A stretch of 43,445 nucleotides of DNA from a virus. This document shows positions 8,522-16,413 of the stretch, in pieces; position 1 is the stretch's first letter; every line of letters starts with the position of its first letter. The translations under genes were made by a program, and so were the position numbers. The notes below the pieces were generated by a model, which saw only the letters and a list, made by a program, of their open reading frames with translations, did no database searches and was not told where the DNA came from. The stretch covers positions 1-43,445 of the IMG/VR virus record IMGVR_UViG_3300033144_008466, one strand, 5' to 3'.

Positions 8522-8973
8522 TATCTATTTACCTCATAAGTAATAGAATTTTTTAATTGTCCTGTATCAATAAGCGGATTGCTTGAGCCTTTAGCTTCTA
8601 TTGTTTCTGGAGTATTTGGTGGAGAAGTAATTGAAACGATTTTTTGAGTTATAGCATCAGACATAAATTCTCCTAACAGTCCCAATCCAGTTTCAATTTT
8701 CATACTTCCTTTTAATATTTGTTTAAAAAGTTTTTTCTGAAGGGCTATTATATCTTTTTTCTTCGCATGAATAGTACTTCTCATAAATGATCTTTCTGGT
8801 AAAGTAGCTGTACCATATTCATGAGCATAACCAATTCCTGCTACAGTAATGTCTCCAGAGATATGTTTACCGGCATCTATTATTCCAACATCAACAGTAC
8901 CAGGAGTTTTCACCCTATTCTTTAAAGCTTCAACTCCACCATCTTTCTTTACTCTTTTAAATTTAGATGACAC
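8521..8973 (-). CDS. Virion morphogenesis / tail completion protein (gp10-like)
   Basis: The 150-residue protein has AGIGYAHEYGTATLPERSFM, a mid-length helix ALQKKLFKQI, then MSDAITQKIVSI, SPPNT and NPLIDTGQLKNSITYEV, which is the pattern of HK97 gp10/Mu gpG-like tail-completion proteins. The start appears to be GTG at 8973, with AGGAG 9 bases upstream; no suitable ATG exists nearby. It overlaps the DUF4054 gene by 11 bases. Confidence 0.75.
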   Translation of the reverse strand: MSSKFKRVKKDGGVEALKNRVKTPGTVDVGIIDAGKHISGDITVAGIGYAHEYGTATLPERSFMRSTIHAKKKDIIALQKKLFKQILKGSMKIETGLGLLGEFMSDAITQKIVSITSPPNTPETIEAKGSSNPLIDTGQLKNSITYEVNR

Positions 8974-9322
8974 TTGCTGGAACTCCTAATGTTTTTCTCA
9001 AAGCCAAATATCTTTGGCCATAAGTGGTGTAAGCATAATATGAATCACTTTCGTCAGTAGGGACTGCACGAGTATAATTTACACTTGATCCATCAACTGT
9101 TCTACTGGCAACTGCTCCTTTAGAAGTAATTGATCCAGCTTCTGATTTATTTGCCAGAATAAGATAGTGGGCTGATAGATAGTATAAGCCAAGGTCATAC
9201 TTTTCACCCCAATATACTGAATTGAGAATAATGACGGAATCATCAATAAATAGTTGAATCCTTGGATCACTCTCAGATGCAAATTCTGGGAAACGAGTTT
9301 TAAATAAAGCTGGATCAATCAT
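8963..9322 (-). CDS. Head-tail adaptor protein (DUF4054 family)
   Basis: The 119-residue product begins IDPALFKTRFPEFASESDPR, contains GLYYLSAHYLILANK and ends with TTYGQRYLALRKTLGVPA. These are the hallmarks of DUF4054, an adaptor that binds the portal ring from below. It follows the capsid and coiled-coil genes in transcription order and leads the connector group. Confidence 0.82.
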   Translation of the reverse strand: MIDPALFKTRFPEFASESDPRIQLFIDDSVIILNSVYWGEKYDLGLYYLSAHYLILANKSEAGSITSKGAVASRTVDGSSVNYTRAVPTDESDSYYAYTTYGQRYLALRKTLGVPASVI

Positions 9323-9339
9323 AATTTTACCTTATGCCT

Positions 9340-9771
9340 TTACTTCTTGGAAGCTTTTTTCAATTCCTTTATTTGAGTCTGGAGGTCTTTGATAAGCTCT
9401 GCCTGTTCTTTCTGATTTTCTATTGCTGTTTCAAGATCAATTGCCTGTTCTTTCAATTCCTTTTCTTGAGCAGTAATAGTTTTATCATTTTTGGCAAGTG
9501 TTTCATTTTGGGCTTTTACTACACGCTGAGCTTTGTTCAACCTGGCATTTTTCTCTTTGGCTTTATTGGCCAATTTCTTTTCTTCAGCAGTAATACTTTC
9601 TGTCTTTACTACATCAAGATTCATTTTCTGATGAGCCAGAGCAGCTTTGTTTTGAAAATATTTGTCAAGACCTTTTTCTTCAACAGTATTATAACCAGGG
9701 AAAAGCCTTAAATTTTGCATCCCTACTGCTTTCAAAACAATTACTGCTTTTGTCTTATTATTTATAATCAT
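9340..9771 (-). CDS. Coiled-coil structural protein, function unknown
   Basis: A 143-residue protein with a short N-terminal beta domain (IINNKTKAVIVLKAVG, LFPGYNTVEEKGLD) and a long Lys/Glu/Gln-rich coiled coil from about residue 55 to the end. Similar N-terminal domains with 'LxPGxNxV' occur in genes next to major capsid genes of several phages, but no defined role is known to me. ATG 9771 has AGGAG 8 bases upstream; a TTG 6 bases earlier would be too close to it. Confidence 0.65.
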   Translation of the reverse strand: MIINNKTKAVIVLKAVGMQNLRLFPGYNTVEEKGLDKYFQNKAALAHQKMNLDVVKTESITAEEKKLANKAKEKNARLNKAQRVVKAQNETLAKNDKTITAQEKELKEQAIDLETAIENQKEQAELIKDLQTQIKELKKASKK

Positions 9772-9806
9772 GTACAATACTCCTTTTCAGTTTATAAGAT
9801 AAAATT

Positions 9807-9830
9807 AAATGGGCCATTTCTGACCCATTT
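9807..9830 (-). terminator. Rho-independent-type terminator after major capsid gene
   Basis: On the minus strand the sequence just downstream of the capsid stop forms AAATGGG...CCCATTT with a 10-base loop and is followed by a T-rich stretch (AATTTTAT). The stem is only 7 pairs, so it may attenuate and not fully stop transcription, allowing higher capsid than connector expression. Confidence 0.6.
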
Positions 9831-9833
9831 TAT

Positions 9834-10757
9834 TTAGATACCATCAGCATATCTGGCAGAACCAGGATACCGGAACTCAATCCCGCTGAGTTTGAACTCT
9901 CCAGGAACTTCAAAACCTCTGCCTTTTCTCTGTGGCTCGGTAAAGCGAAGAGGCATTGGAATATGAAATACCACCTTGTCCATATCCTTATCATAGGCCA
10001 TCATTCGATCAGTCGCACCACCCCCAGCACCAGCGAGCTCAGTAACAGGAATAATATCAGCATCTGAGGAAAGAAAAGGACTATTGGCAATTAACCAGGC
10101 CAAAAGAGTAGTATCGCTGTTATCACTTCTGGGAGTACCAGCAAGATAATTCCATTGGGCAGTAGGCAGAAGTAAAGTAGTTGGCTTCTCAACCTGAAGA
10201 GTATCAACGAAAATATCTCCCATGAAATCATTGATATCAAATAGAATCTGATTGGGAGTTTTGTTCACCCATTCAGTCCCACTACCAGGGTTCACTACAG
10301 TAGCAGAAGTAACATTGGTATTGTTAATAAAGCCAGGCAAATTATGAGTAGTATCTCCAAGCATAGCTACTCTTTGGGCAAGTTCTTCATATGCCCTTCT
10401 GGCAGTATTTGATTTTAATTGTGGAAGTGCACGCTTCAGCTGAATAGCCTGACGAAGTTCTTCATCAGAATATTCATAACCAGTAGCGCCAAGTTCTACA
10501 GGCACAGTAATTTTTTCAGTTCCAATTTCAGCAATAGGAACATTCAAAGATTTTGTACCAACAAACTCCGCTACTGCTCTTCCATCCATAAAGAAATAAG
10601 TTACAGATTCAGCCCATTCACCTGCTTCATTCGATACAGGAATGATCAGTGGATAGGTTATTGCTTTATACTTCTTCTCATACATTTTACTTTCAATGTG
10701 TGTTAATTGAGAAAGAAGAAAAGCCAGCCCAGTTGCTGCGTCATATAAAAACTTCAT
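9834..10757 (-). CDS. Major capsid protein (DUF2184 family)
   Basis: The 307-residue protein carries the DUF2184 capsid pattern: LTHIESKMYEKKYKAITYPL, then WAESVTYFFMDGRAVAEF, ITVPVELGATGYEYSDEELRQA, QRVAMLGD, LLPTAQWNYL, and a C-terminal PMPLRFTEPQRKGRGFEVPG. These map to the HK97-fold E-loop, spine helix and P/A-domains. A good AAGGAG site precedes ATG 10757. It follows the structural cement gene and is followed by a terminator-like hairpin. Confidence 0.92.
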   Translation of the reverse strand: MKFLYDAATGLAFLLSQLTHIESKMYEKKYKAITYPLIIPVSNEAGEWAESVTYFFMDGRAVAEFVGTKSLNVPIAEIGTEKITVPVELGATGYEYSDEELRQAIQLKRALPQLKSNTARRAYEELAQRVAMLGDTTHNLPGFINNTNVTSATVVNPGSGTEWVNKTPNQILFDINDFMGDIFVDTLQVEKPTTLLLPTAQWNYLAGTPRSDNSDTTLLAWLIANSPFLSSDADIIPVTELAGAGGGATDRMMAYDKDMDKVVFHIPMPLRFTEPQRKGRGFEVPGEFKLSGIEFRYPGSARYADGI

Positions 10758-10810
10758 ATCACTCTCCTTATATTATATTTGGTTATTGGTTATATTTTAT
10801 AGCCACCCTA

Positions 10811-11881
10811 TTAAGTTGCAGCAGCAGTCGGTGTTCCTTCTAACATCCAGTTAGTACCATCAGATATTAACAAAGCAGAATCAGCACCGTCAAAGGTTAG
10901 AATAGTTCCACCCAAAAATACTGCTGGAGTAATTACTTGATCACCACCATCAACCAGCATTTTCATGCTAACACGTTGACCAGGATAACCAGCTGCAATT
11001 GCTCCGGTAGAAGCACCGATTGTAGAATCAAAAATAAATACATCTACATCAAGAGGCATCACCGCAGTAGTAGCAGCAGTAATAGTTACAATTGCCAACC
11101 CTACACGAGCAATTACTTTCCAGGAACTTCCTGAAAACTGTAAAGTAAAGGAACTGAAAACATCAGTCAACCTTAATGTAGCACCAATCGCAAGATTAGC
11201 CGGAGTGATAATACAATCTCCACCATCCACAGTCATCATAATCTTTTTGATCTGGCCTTCTACCCCATCAGCTAAGCTCAAAGCCATAGCCCCCAGAGTA
11301 GTATCAACATACGTAATTGCCGTATCCACTCCAGCAACAGCAGTAGTAGCTGTAACTGTTTCAGAGCTATCAGGGGCAAGAAGTACTCCAACACCTGGAG
11401 TATTAAGATTGACTTTGGCAATCCCACCAGCAGCTGTAGTAGTTTCAAAAGAAGCACCAACAATAAGGTCGGCATCTCCACCACTTGAATCTTTTCTGAA
11501 TCGACCAACCACATCAAGCGGAGCAGTATCAGCAGTATGCCTGAAGTAAACAGCATTACCAGGAACAACACTCTGCTCGGTATAAACCCAGACTTCTCCA
11601 AAATCAATGATATTCATTTCTTTATATTGTTCATAAAGATGAAGATCACTGGCATTTTCAGACCAGGCTGTAGTCATTTCAGTAATGCCCATAAAGGCTT
11701 GACTTCCGGTAGTAGGAAGCTTTGCCTGATTATCGGCTGTCCCTCTGACAACTGCTCTGCCAAAAGGAATATCTCCATCCTGAGCAACTTTGGAAGTAAT
11801 GTTAATCAAACCAAGATTTGCCCTTTGCCCTTCATAAGCAGGGTCATGCTCTGCTTCATAAGTAGTTTGTACAGGACACAT
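10811..11881 (-). CDS. Structural cement / decoration protein (Gp24-like) with repeated C-terminal domains
   Basis: Residues 1-150 match the structural cement family: HDPAYEGQRANLGLINITS, GDIPFGRAVVRG, and DFGEVWVYTEQSVVPGNAVY. The C-terminal half holds two related beta units, VDGGDCIITPA...GSSWKVIA and VDGGDQVITPA...GTNWMLEG, that are likely surface decorations. The start is ATG 11881 (356 residues) because AAGGAG lies 7 bases upstream; ATG 11887 is only one base from it. The gene sits between the protease-scaffold and the major capsid, its usual place. Confidence 0.8.
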   Translation of the reverse strand: MCPVQTTYEAEHDPAYEGQRANLGLINITSKVAQDGDIPFGRAVVRGTADNQAKLPTTGSQAFMGITEMTTAWSENASDLHLYEQYKEMNIIDFGEVWVYTEQSVVPGNAVYFRHTADTAPLDVVGRFRKDSSGGDADLIVGASFETTTAAGGIAKVNLNTPGVGVLLAPDSSETVTATTAVAGVDTAITYVDTTLGAMALSLADGVEGQIKKIMMTVDGGDCIITPANLAIGATLRLTDVFSSFTLQFSGSSWKVIARVGLAIVTITAATTAVMPLDVDVFIFDSTIGASTGAIAAGYPGQRVSMKMLVDGGDQVITPAVFLGGTILTFDGADSALLISDGTNWMLEGTPTAAAT

Positions 11882-11938
11882 ATCCATTCTCCTTATATAT
11901 TTAGTTGTTATTAAAATTAATTTCTTGCCAAATTTGAA

Positions 11939-12481
11939 TTAATCTTCCAGATTGAGTTGATCTTTCATATACTTTTCTCTGGCAGATTCACGAGTGATCT
12001 TGTTGCCCTCTTTATCCTTGATAAAATCACCTTCCAATTTTTTCAAAGAGTCATTTGCTTTTACGGTTTTTTTAATTGCCATATCATAAGCAGCATTGAT
12101 ATAGTCTTTGGACTTTCCATCCAATTCCATATCCGGCAGAATATGGTCAATCACCGCAGTCTTAATTTCCTGCGGACAATCAGTACATTCAGGCATCTTA
12201 TCACCCAAGATGGCTTTAGCCTGAACCAGCAAGGCAGCACGTTCAGAAATAAGGTCAGATAAATCAGAATCAGACATTTTCTCTTTTTCCAAAGCATCCT
12301 TCTTTGCTTCGGCTTCATCTTTTTCTTTTTTCATCTTCTCTTTTTCTTCTTCTTCCTCAGTTAACTTTTTCTTGAGCCCTTCTACTTCAGCATCATGCGC
12401 TTTTTGCTGATTTTGAAGAGCCTGCCCCAGTTGAACATCCTCAACTTTATACTGGATGCCGTCAATTGTAATTGTGAACAT
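11939..12481 (-). CDS. Nested scaffold protein from internal start
   Basis: Met211 of the protease-scaffold ORF (ATG at 12481, MFTITIDGIQYKVEDVQLGQ) has AAAAAGGAG ending 6 bases upstream, stronger than the site of many genes here. In-frame initiation would yield a 180-residue scaffold lacking the protease domain, in the manner of lambda C/Nu3. The boundary falls exactly between the protease domain and the coiled coil, which supports a functional nested gene. Confidence 0.72.
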   Translation of the reverse strand: MFTITIDGIQYKVEDVQLGQALQNQQKAHDAEVEGLKKKLTEEEEEKEKMKKEKDEAEAKKDALEKEKMSDSDLSDLISERAALLVQAKAILGDKMPECTDCPQEIKTAVIDHILPDMELDGKSKDYINAAYDMAIKKTVKANDSLKKLEGDFIKDKEGNKITRESAREKYMKDQLNLED

Positions 12482-13111
12482 AGATGACTCCTTTTTATTA
12501 TGATCCATGGTTAATTTACAAGCAGACCCACACCGACCTGCATCAACTATTGCCAAATGGTTTGCCTTAATATCAGTTTGAATAAATTCATAATCAACTC
12601 CATCAAAAGTTCCTTTTTCTTCTTTCAGGTTATTAGAATATCCAACAGATACTTCAACTTTGCCTTCTTGAATTTTTTTAATTTGATCTTTATCAGTTAT
12701 GGTTGTAACACCAGATAATACTTCATCAATTCTTATTACTTCTGAGACCTGACCTTTTTGAAGCTTTTTAACATTATCAATTGTAACAATTTCAGTAGGG
12801 TGATCATCTGTAACAATTAAATTTACAAAGCTCTTTATACTATCTGGATGGAATACTTCTTTAGCTGGGCGCATCACCCCAATCTTTTCCATCAGCCTAT
12901 CTTTCAAACCCAGCTCATATCCCATATACTGCTGAACACCTGTACGAGCTAATATAACGGGTGCCGTTAAAAAGCCTGTAACCTTATCTATTATAGCCTT
13001 AAAAGTTTGACTATCATCGAATAAGAGTGCTTTATCAGCTGATTTTAAGATTGGTAAAGCTTCTTCTTTAGAAAGTCCATACTGTTTCATTATGTCTTCT
13101 ATTTTCATCAT
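11939..13111 (-). CDS. Prohead protease (DUF2213) fused to scaffold
   Basis: The N-terminal ~205 residues match DUF2213: ILARTGVQQYMGYELG, RPAKEVFHPDSI, VTDDHPTEIVT (His104), VEVSVGYSN (Ser155) and NHLAIVDAGRCG (His185), giving a Ser-His-type maturation protease. Residues 211-390 form a Lys/Glu-rich coiled coil (EEEEEKEKMKKEKDEAEAKK) expected of a scaffold. The start ATG 13111 overlaps a TGA that would terminate an extended form of the MuF gene. An internal ribosome site and ATG (12481) can produce the scaffold alone. Confidence 0.85.
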   Translation of the reverse strand: MMKIEDIMKQYGLSKEEALPILKSADKALLFDDSQTFKAIIDKVTGFLTAPVILARTGVQQYMGYELGLKDRLMEKIGVMRPAKEVFHPDSIKSFVNLIVTDDHPTEIVTIDNVKKLQKGQVSEVIRIDEVLSGVTTITDKDQIKKIQEGKVEVSVGYSNNLKEEKGTFDGVDYEFIQTDIKANHLAIVDAGRCGSACKLTMDHNKKESSMFTITIDGIQYKVEDVQLGQALQNQQKAHDAEVEGLKKKLTEEEEEKEKMKKEKDEAEAKKDALEKEKMSDSDLSDLISERAALLVQAKAILGDKMPECTDCPQEIKTAVIDHILPDMELDGKSKDYINAAYDMAIKKTVKANDSLKKLEGDFIKDKEGNKITRESAREKYMKDQLNLED

Positions 13112-13137
13112 TGAACCTCAATGATAGGTGAATAAGT

Positions 13138-14079
13138 TCACCTACAGTTTATGTCGGTTATTCCAGGTTGTATAAATTTACTACAACTTTTTGACCAAGC
13201 TCCTTTAGCTATAACAAATTCAATCCCATCCAATTCATCATGACACTTTCTGACTCTTTCATCTTTAGATGTTCTGAATATGCCTTTTTTAATTCCAAGG
13301 CTTTCACTTCTTCTTAAAGTAATTTGAGAATTAATTGTTTGAACTTCATTTCTTGCTATGGTCTTTATCCGGTTGGCTAATTTACTATTGGCTCCAGTTT
13401 TAGCAATTATCTCTTTTTCAATAGTTGTGTATTTTGCTCCGCTTACTACTCCATTATTGACTATTGTCTCCACCTGTTTTAAATACTCTTCTGGCAAAGA
13501 CTTTATCAAACTTACATTTTTATTTATGCTCAATGCAGTAAAATCTTCCAGCCCTTCTGAAGTAATTATACTACCAAGGTCAACTCCTGTAGCTCTGGCA
13601 ACTGTTCTATCAAATTTATTTTTATTAGCAAGACCAACTTTTTCAACCATTTGAGAAGCTGCTACTTGAGCAAAACTTATAGTAGCATTACCAGTAAATA
13701 AGCCATTTAGCCTTCTAAAAATAACACCAAGTTGATCACCAATTCCATCTCTTGTTCTAAAGTATTTTATTTTTTTCTGGGAGTCTTTTAACAGCTCATC
13801 AGTATATTCAGAATATTCATCCCATAGTTCATATTCCCCATCCATATTAAAACTATCAGATATGAATTTTAATTTACTTTCAGTAATAGTAGTAATCAAT
13901 CCATCAACTACATATGAAGATTGGTTGACCTTTAAATAGGCAAGTACTTCTTTTCTAATGGCTATGATTAAAGTCTTGCCCAATTTGTTAAGCTGTTTCC
14001 TGTATCTTATTTCAATGCCCTTTTGACTCTTTACTGGAGCAGCTATTTTTGTTTTTTTATTTTTTTTCTTTTTTGGCAT
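13138..14079 (-). CDS. Phage head morphogenesis protein, MuF/SPP1 gp7-like
   Basis: The protein has a Lys-rich N-terminus, a helical middle, and a C-terminal MuF domain with IARNEVQTINSQITLRRSES, FRTSKDERVRKCHDELDG and PGITDINCR. It is a minor head protein packaged near the portal. The ORF stops at TGA (13138-13140) exactly where the family normally continues INCRC; the next codons read TYSPIIEVQ and end at a TGA overlapping the protease start. The visible 313-residue product thus lacks the last conserved Cys and about 9 residues (see findings). Confidence 0.82.
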   Translation of the reverse strand: MPKKKKNKKTKIAAPVKSQKGIEIRYRKQLNKLGKTLIIAIRKEVLAYLKVNQSSYVVDGLITTITESKLKFISDSFNMDGEYELWDEYSEYTDELLKDSQKKIKYFRTRDGIGDQLGVIFRRLNGLFTGNATISFAQVAASQMVEKVGLANKNKFDRTVARATGVDLGSIITSEGLEDFTALSINKNVSLIKSLPEEYLKQVETIVNNGVVSGAKYTTIEKEIIAKTGANSKLANRIKTIARNEVQTINSQITLRRSESLGIKKGIFRTSKDERVRKCHDELDGIEFVIAKGAWSKSCSKFIQPGITDINCR

Positions 14080-15603
14080 TTATTTTTCATACTTCTCTTT
14101 GTCATGCCCATTTGAGCCATGGCAGGATTGACAATACCACTTTACTTGAAGTGGCTTAGAATAGTCTTTATGATGAGCCTGTAATTTTTTTTCTTTTTTA
14201 CAACCATCACATTTAATTGGTTTTGTTATTACTCCCTGCCTCAATGCTGAATTTAAAGCATTTTGTGCACGAACTTGACTTGGAGTCCCAATCCTTGATT
14301 CTTTTGAGTCCTCTATTTTTCCCTCAAATGAAAGCTCCTCAGCTTCCTTTTCAGTTTCTACTCTATTCTCATCAATGGAGACATAAGTACCTTGTTCAGC
14401 CAACTCAGCCAGAACATCACTACTTTCAATTATATCCTGATCAAGATATATTTGATCTCTTTGAGCATTTTGATAATCAACAGTGGCTTGCTCGATTTCT
14501 GTAAGCTGTTTTAAAGGCTTAAACTCATATTCAAATGGCTCATCAAAATTAGAGGATGCTAAAATAATACTATCCATCCAATCAATTACTGGTCTCAAAT
14601 CATTCTCTTGAAGAGATTGAACAAAATCATAATAATTTAACATATCTGCTTCACCAGTAGCATTTTGACCAGCTGGAGATATACCAAGCAATCTTGTTAC
14701 TGGTATATTAGACGCACCCGAAACCTTCTGTATAAAGCGGTCATCTATTTGAGGAAGTTGATTAAAAGTATTTGCTTTTTTATCATATTCATCTTCTTTA
14801 TCAAGGGCAATTCCATTTATAATACTCTTCATTTCATGAGCTAATTTTAACCGCTTTACTACAAGCTCATCTCTTCCTTCAGCTACCAGAGCATTCAAGC
14901 CATTTATTCGATACACATCTATATTGGATTCATAAATCAAATTATTAATAGATTGAGATACTATTTGACTGTCTGATATGGGCTCAAATAAATTAGTGAA
15001 AATTGAATTGCCCCAATAGTTCTGCTGTTCCAATTCCATTATAGTGGATAGTGCTCCATCAAGTTTATATAATCGGCTATGATGGATTTTTTGACCATTT
15101 CTTGATACAGTGTAGTATTCAGGCTTACCAAAATTAATTGATAATATATTTCTGTTTATTTCAGCTGGATATATATTATATCTATCCAAAACAATAAAGT
15201 TTTTCAATGAATCTGGTCTTATGCTTTCTACAACCAATGGCTCTTCTGGGTCATCCCCTTCTATAATAGCAAGTATTACTGCCCCACCAAATACTCTTGC
15301 CCATTTTGAAGCCAAATTTACTTTGCCTTTTACACCAAACTCTTTTAATGCTTCTTCAATTTCTTTTTTCTTATCAGCATCAGGAATAAGTAAATTGCGC
15401 CATTTGCGAGTAGCATCATCAATAGGTATATCTACAACCTTAGCAGCCAACCAATTATATACATAAAGATTATTAGCAGTGACCTGGGTTATTCTCACCC
15501 CCATTTCATATAAAACATTATTTCTTGGGTCTTTAGAAGTGCCAAGCCCTTTCATGATGTTCTTAAAGCCATCTTTAATAAAAGCAGTAATTGGATTTGT
15601 CAT
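14080..15603 (-). CDS. Portal protein (DUF1073) with C-terminal HNH-like zinc module
   Basis: Residues 1-430 match the DUF1073 portal family: YNWLAAKVVDIPIDDATRKW near the N-terminus, WARVFGGAVILAIIEG, HHSRLYKLDG, and SGASNIPVTRLLGISPAGQNATGE. It forms the dodecameric ring at the capsid vertex. Residues ~462-500 carry CDGC-x7-LQAHHKDYSKPLQVKW-YCQSCHGSNGH, a treble-clef/HNH-like zinc finger usually found in separate phage proteins. Portal proteins of this family do not normally carry it. The family is sometimes labelled Acb1-like in databases, but nothing here supports a phosphodiesterase function. Confidence 0.88.
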   Translation of the reverse strand: MTNPITAFIKDGFKNIMKGLGTSKDPRNNVLYEMGVRITQVTANNLYVYNWLAAKVVDIPIDDATRKWRNLLIPDADKKKEIEEALKEFGVKGKVNLASKWARVFGGAVILAIIEGDDPEEPLVVESIRPDSLKNFIVLDRYNIYPAEINRNILSINFGKPEYYTVSRNGQKIHHSRLYKLDGALSTIMELEQQNYWGNSIFTNLFEPISDSQIVSQSINNLIYESNIDVYRINGLNALVAEGRDELVVKRLKLAHEMKSIINGIALDKEDEYDKKANTFNQLPQIDDRFIQKVSGASNIPVTRLLGISPAGQNATGEADMLNYYDFVQSLQENDLRPVIDWMDSIILASSNFDEPFEYEFKPLKQLTEIEQATVDYQNAQRDQIYLDQDIIESSDVLAELAEQGTYVSIDENRVETEKEAEELSFEGKIEDSKESRIGTPSQVRAQNALNSALRQGVITKPIKCDGCKKEKKLQAHHKDYSKPLQVKWYCQSCHGSNGHDKEKYEK

Positions 15604-15606
15604 AAT

Positions 15607-16413
15607 TTAATCCTGAACTATGTGTCCATTGACAGTAATATCAAAAAGAGTTAAGTCTGTTAAATCATCTCTAATAAGACATTGAAATTCATCATTAGTA
15701 CTACCATCAAGTCTTATTGAAATTCCATTTATCTCATGATAATTTTTCTTTGCTTGGAATCCATATACTCCAGCCGGTGCTTTTGGATCATATTGAATAT
15801 TAAAACCTTGTTCTGAAAAGCCAATATTATTAACTACCAAAGGCAAATTTTTGATAGTACTATTTACTACTCTAAAAAGTATTCCATTAGTCAGCGCAGC
15901 TATTCCACCAAACTTAGCACTATCCATGTCTACATTATCAGTAATAGAAACATTGATTTGATAAATATCAATTTCAGCAGTGGTTGGCGGCAGAATATGA
16001 GCTATTTGAGTAGTGCCACTACCATCAACTGCTAAATTCCAAGTCCCAATATGAACTATTGCTGCAGTAGTAAAAGCAAAATCCAAAGGCGAAGCAAGAT
16101 TGATAGTAAGTACTGCTGCTGATGCTACTATGGATTGATAAAATCTATTCCCTTCACAAATAAGAATTACATCTCCAGGAGCTACAGAAGCAATTGAATC
16201 AACAACAATAGATTCATCATATAAAGTAGTATCAACTGTTATTGATGGATTAACTTTATCAATATGCGCATACAAATCAACAGACTCTGTATATTGGTCT
16301 TGTATTTCTACTTGAAAATTGCCTTTCTCACTAAGCATATTTTTTGGAGTAGCAGTAGCAGGATTCCACCAGTATGGATTTATAGGAGTTTGCTGTAATG
16401 GATTTAATGCCAT
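15607..16413 (-). CDS. Unknown virion-associated protein between terminase and portal
   Basis: A 268-residue, beta-rich acidic protein with no motif I recognise. It begins ALNPLQQTPINPYWWNPAT, has a Val/Ile-rich central part (SIASVAPGDVILICEGNRFY) and ends DLTLFDITVNGHIVQD. It overlaps the terminase stop by one base and is followed by the portal after 3 bases, so it belongs to the head operon. The absence of membrane segments or enzyme motifs and its composition suggest a head fibre or decoration protein; this is inference only. Confidence 0.6.
   Translation of the reverse strand: MALNPLQQTPINPYWWNPATATPKNMLSEKGNFQVEIQDQYTESVDLYAHIDKVNPSITVDTTLYDESIVVDSIASVAPGDVILICEGNRFYQSIVASAAVLTINLASPLDFAFTTAAIVHIGTWNLAVDGSGTTQIAHILPPTTAEIDIYQINVSITDNVDMDSAKFGGIAALTNGILFRVVNSTIKNLPLVVNNIGFSEQGFNIQYDPKAPAGVYGFQAKKNYHEINGISIRLDGSTNDEFQCLIRDDLTDLTLFDITVNGHIVQD

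Noticed and set aside
9079-9318. Minus-strand 79-aa frame overlapping the DUF4054 gene
   Set aside because: It is a different frame of the same strand inside a well-matched DUF4054 gene and lacks a ribosome site.
13108-13140. Genome-wide reassignment of UGA
   Set aside because: UGA acts as a normal stop at many tight ATGA overlaps (for example 885, 27192, 31565, 40649), so a global code change is not supported; only the MuF UGA is suspicious.
14080-15603. Acb1-type anti-CBASS phosphodiesterase
   Set aside because: DUF1073 portal genes are sometimes labelled this way. The sequence here is a standard portal plus a zinc finger, without the paired HxT/S motifs of Acb1.
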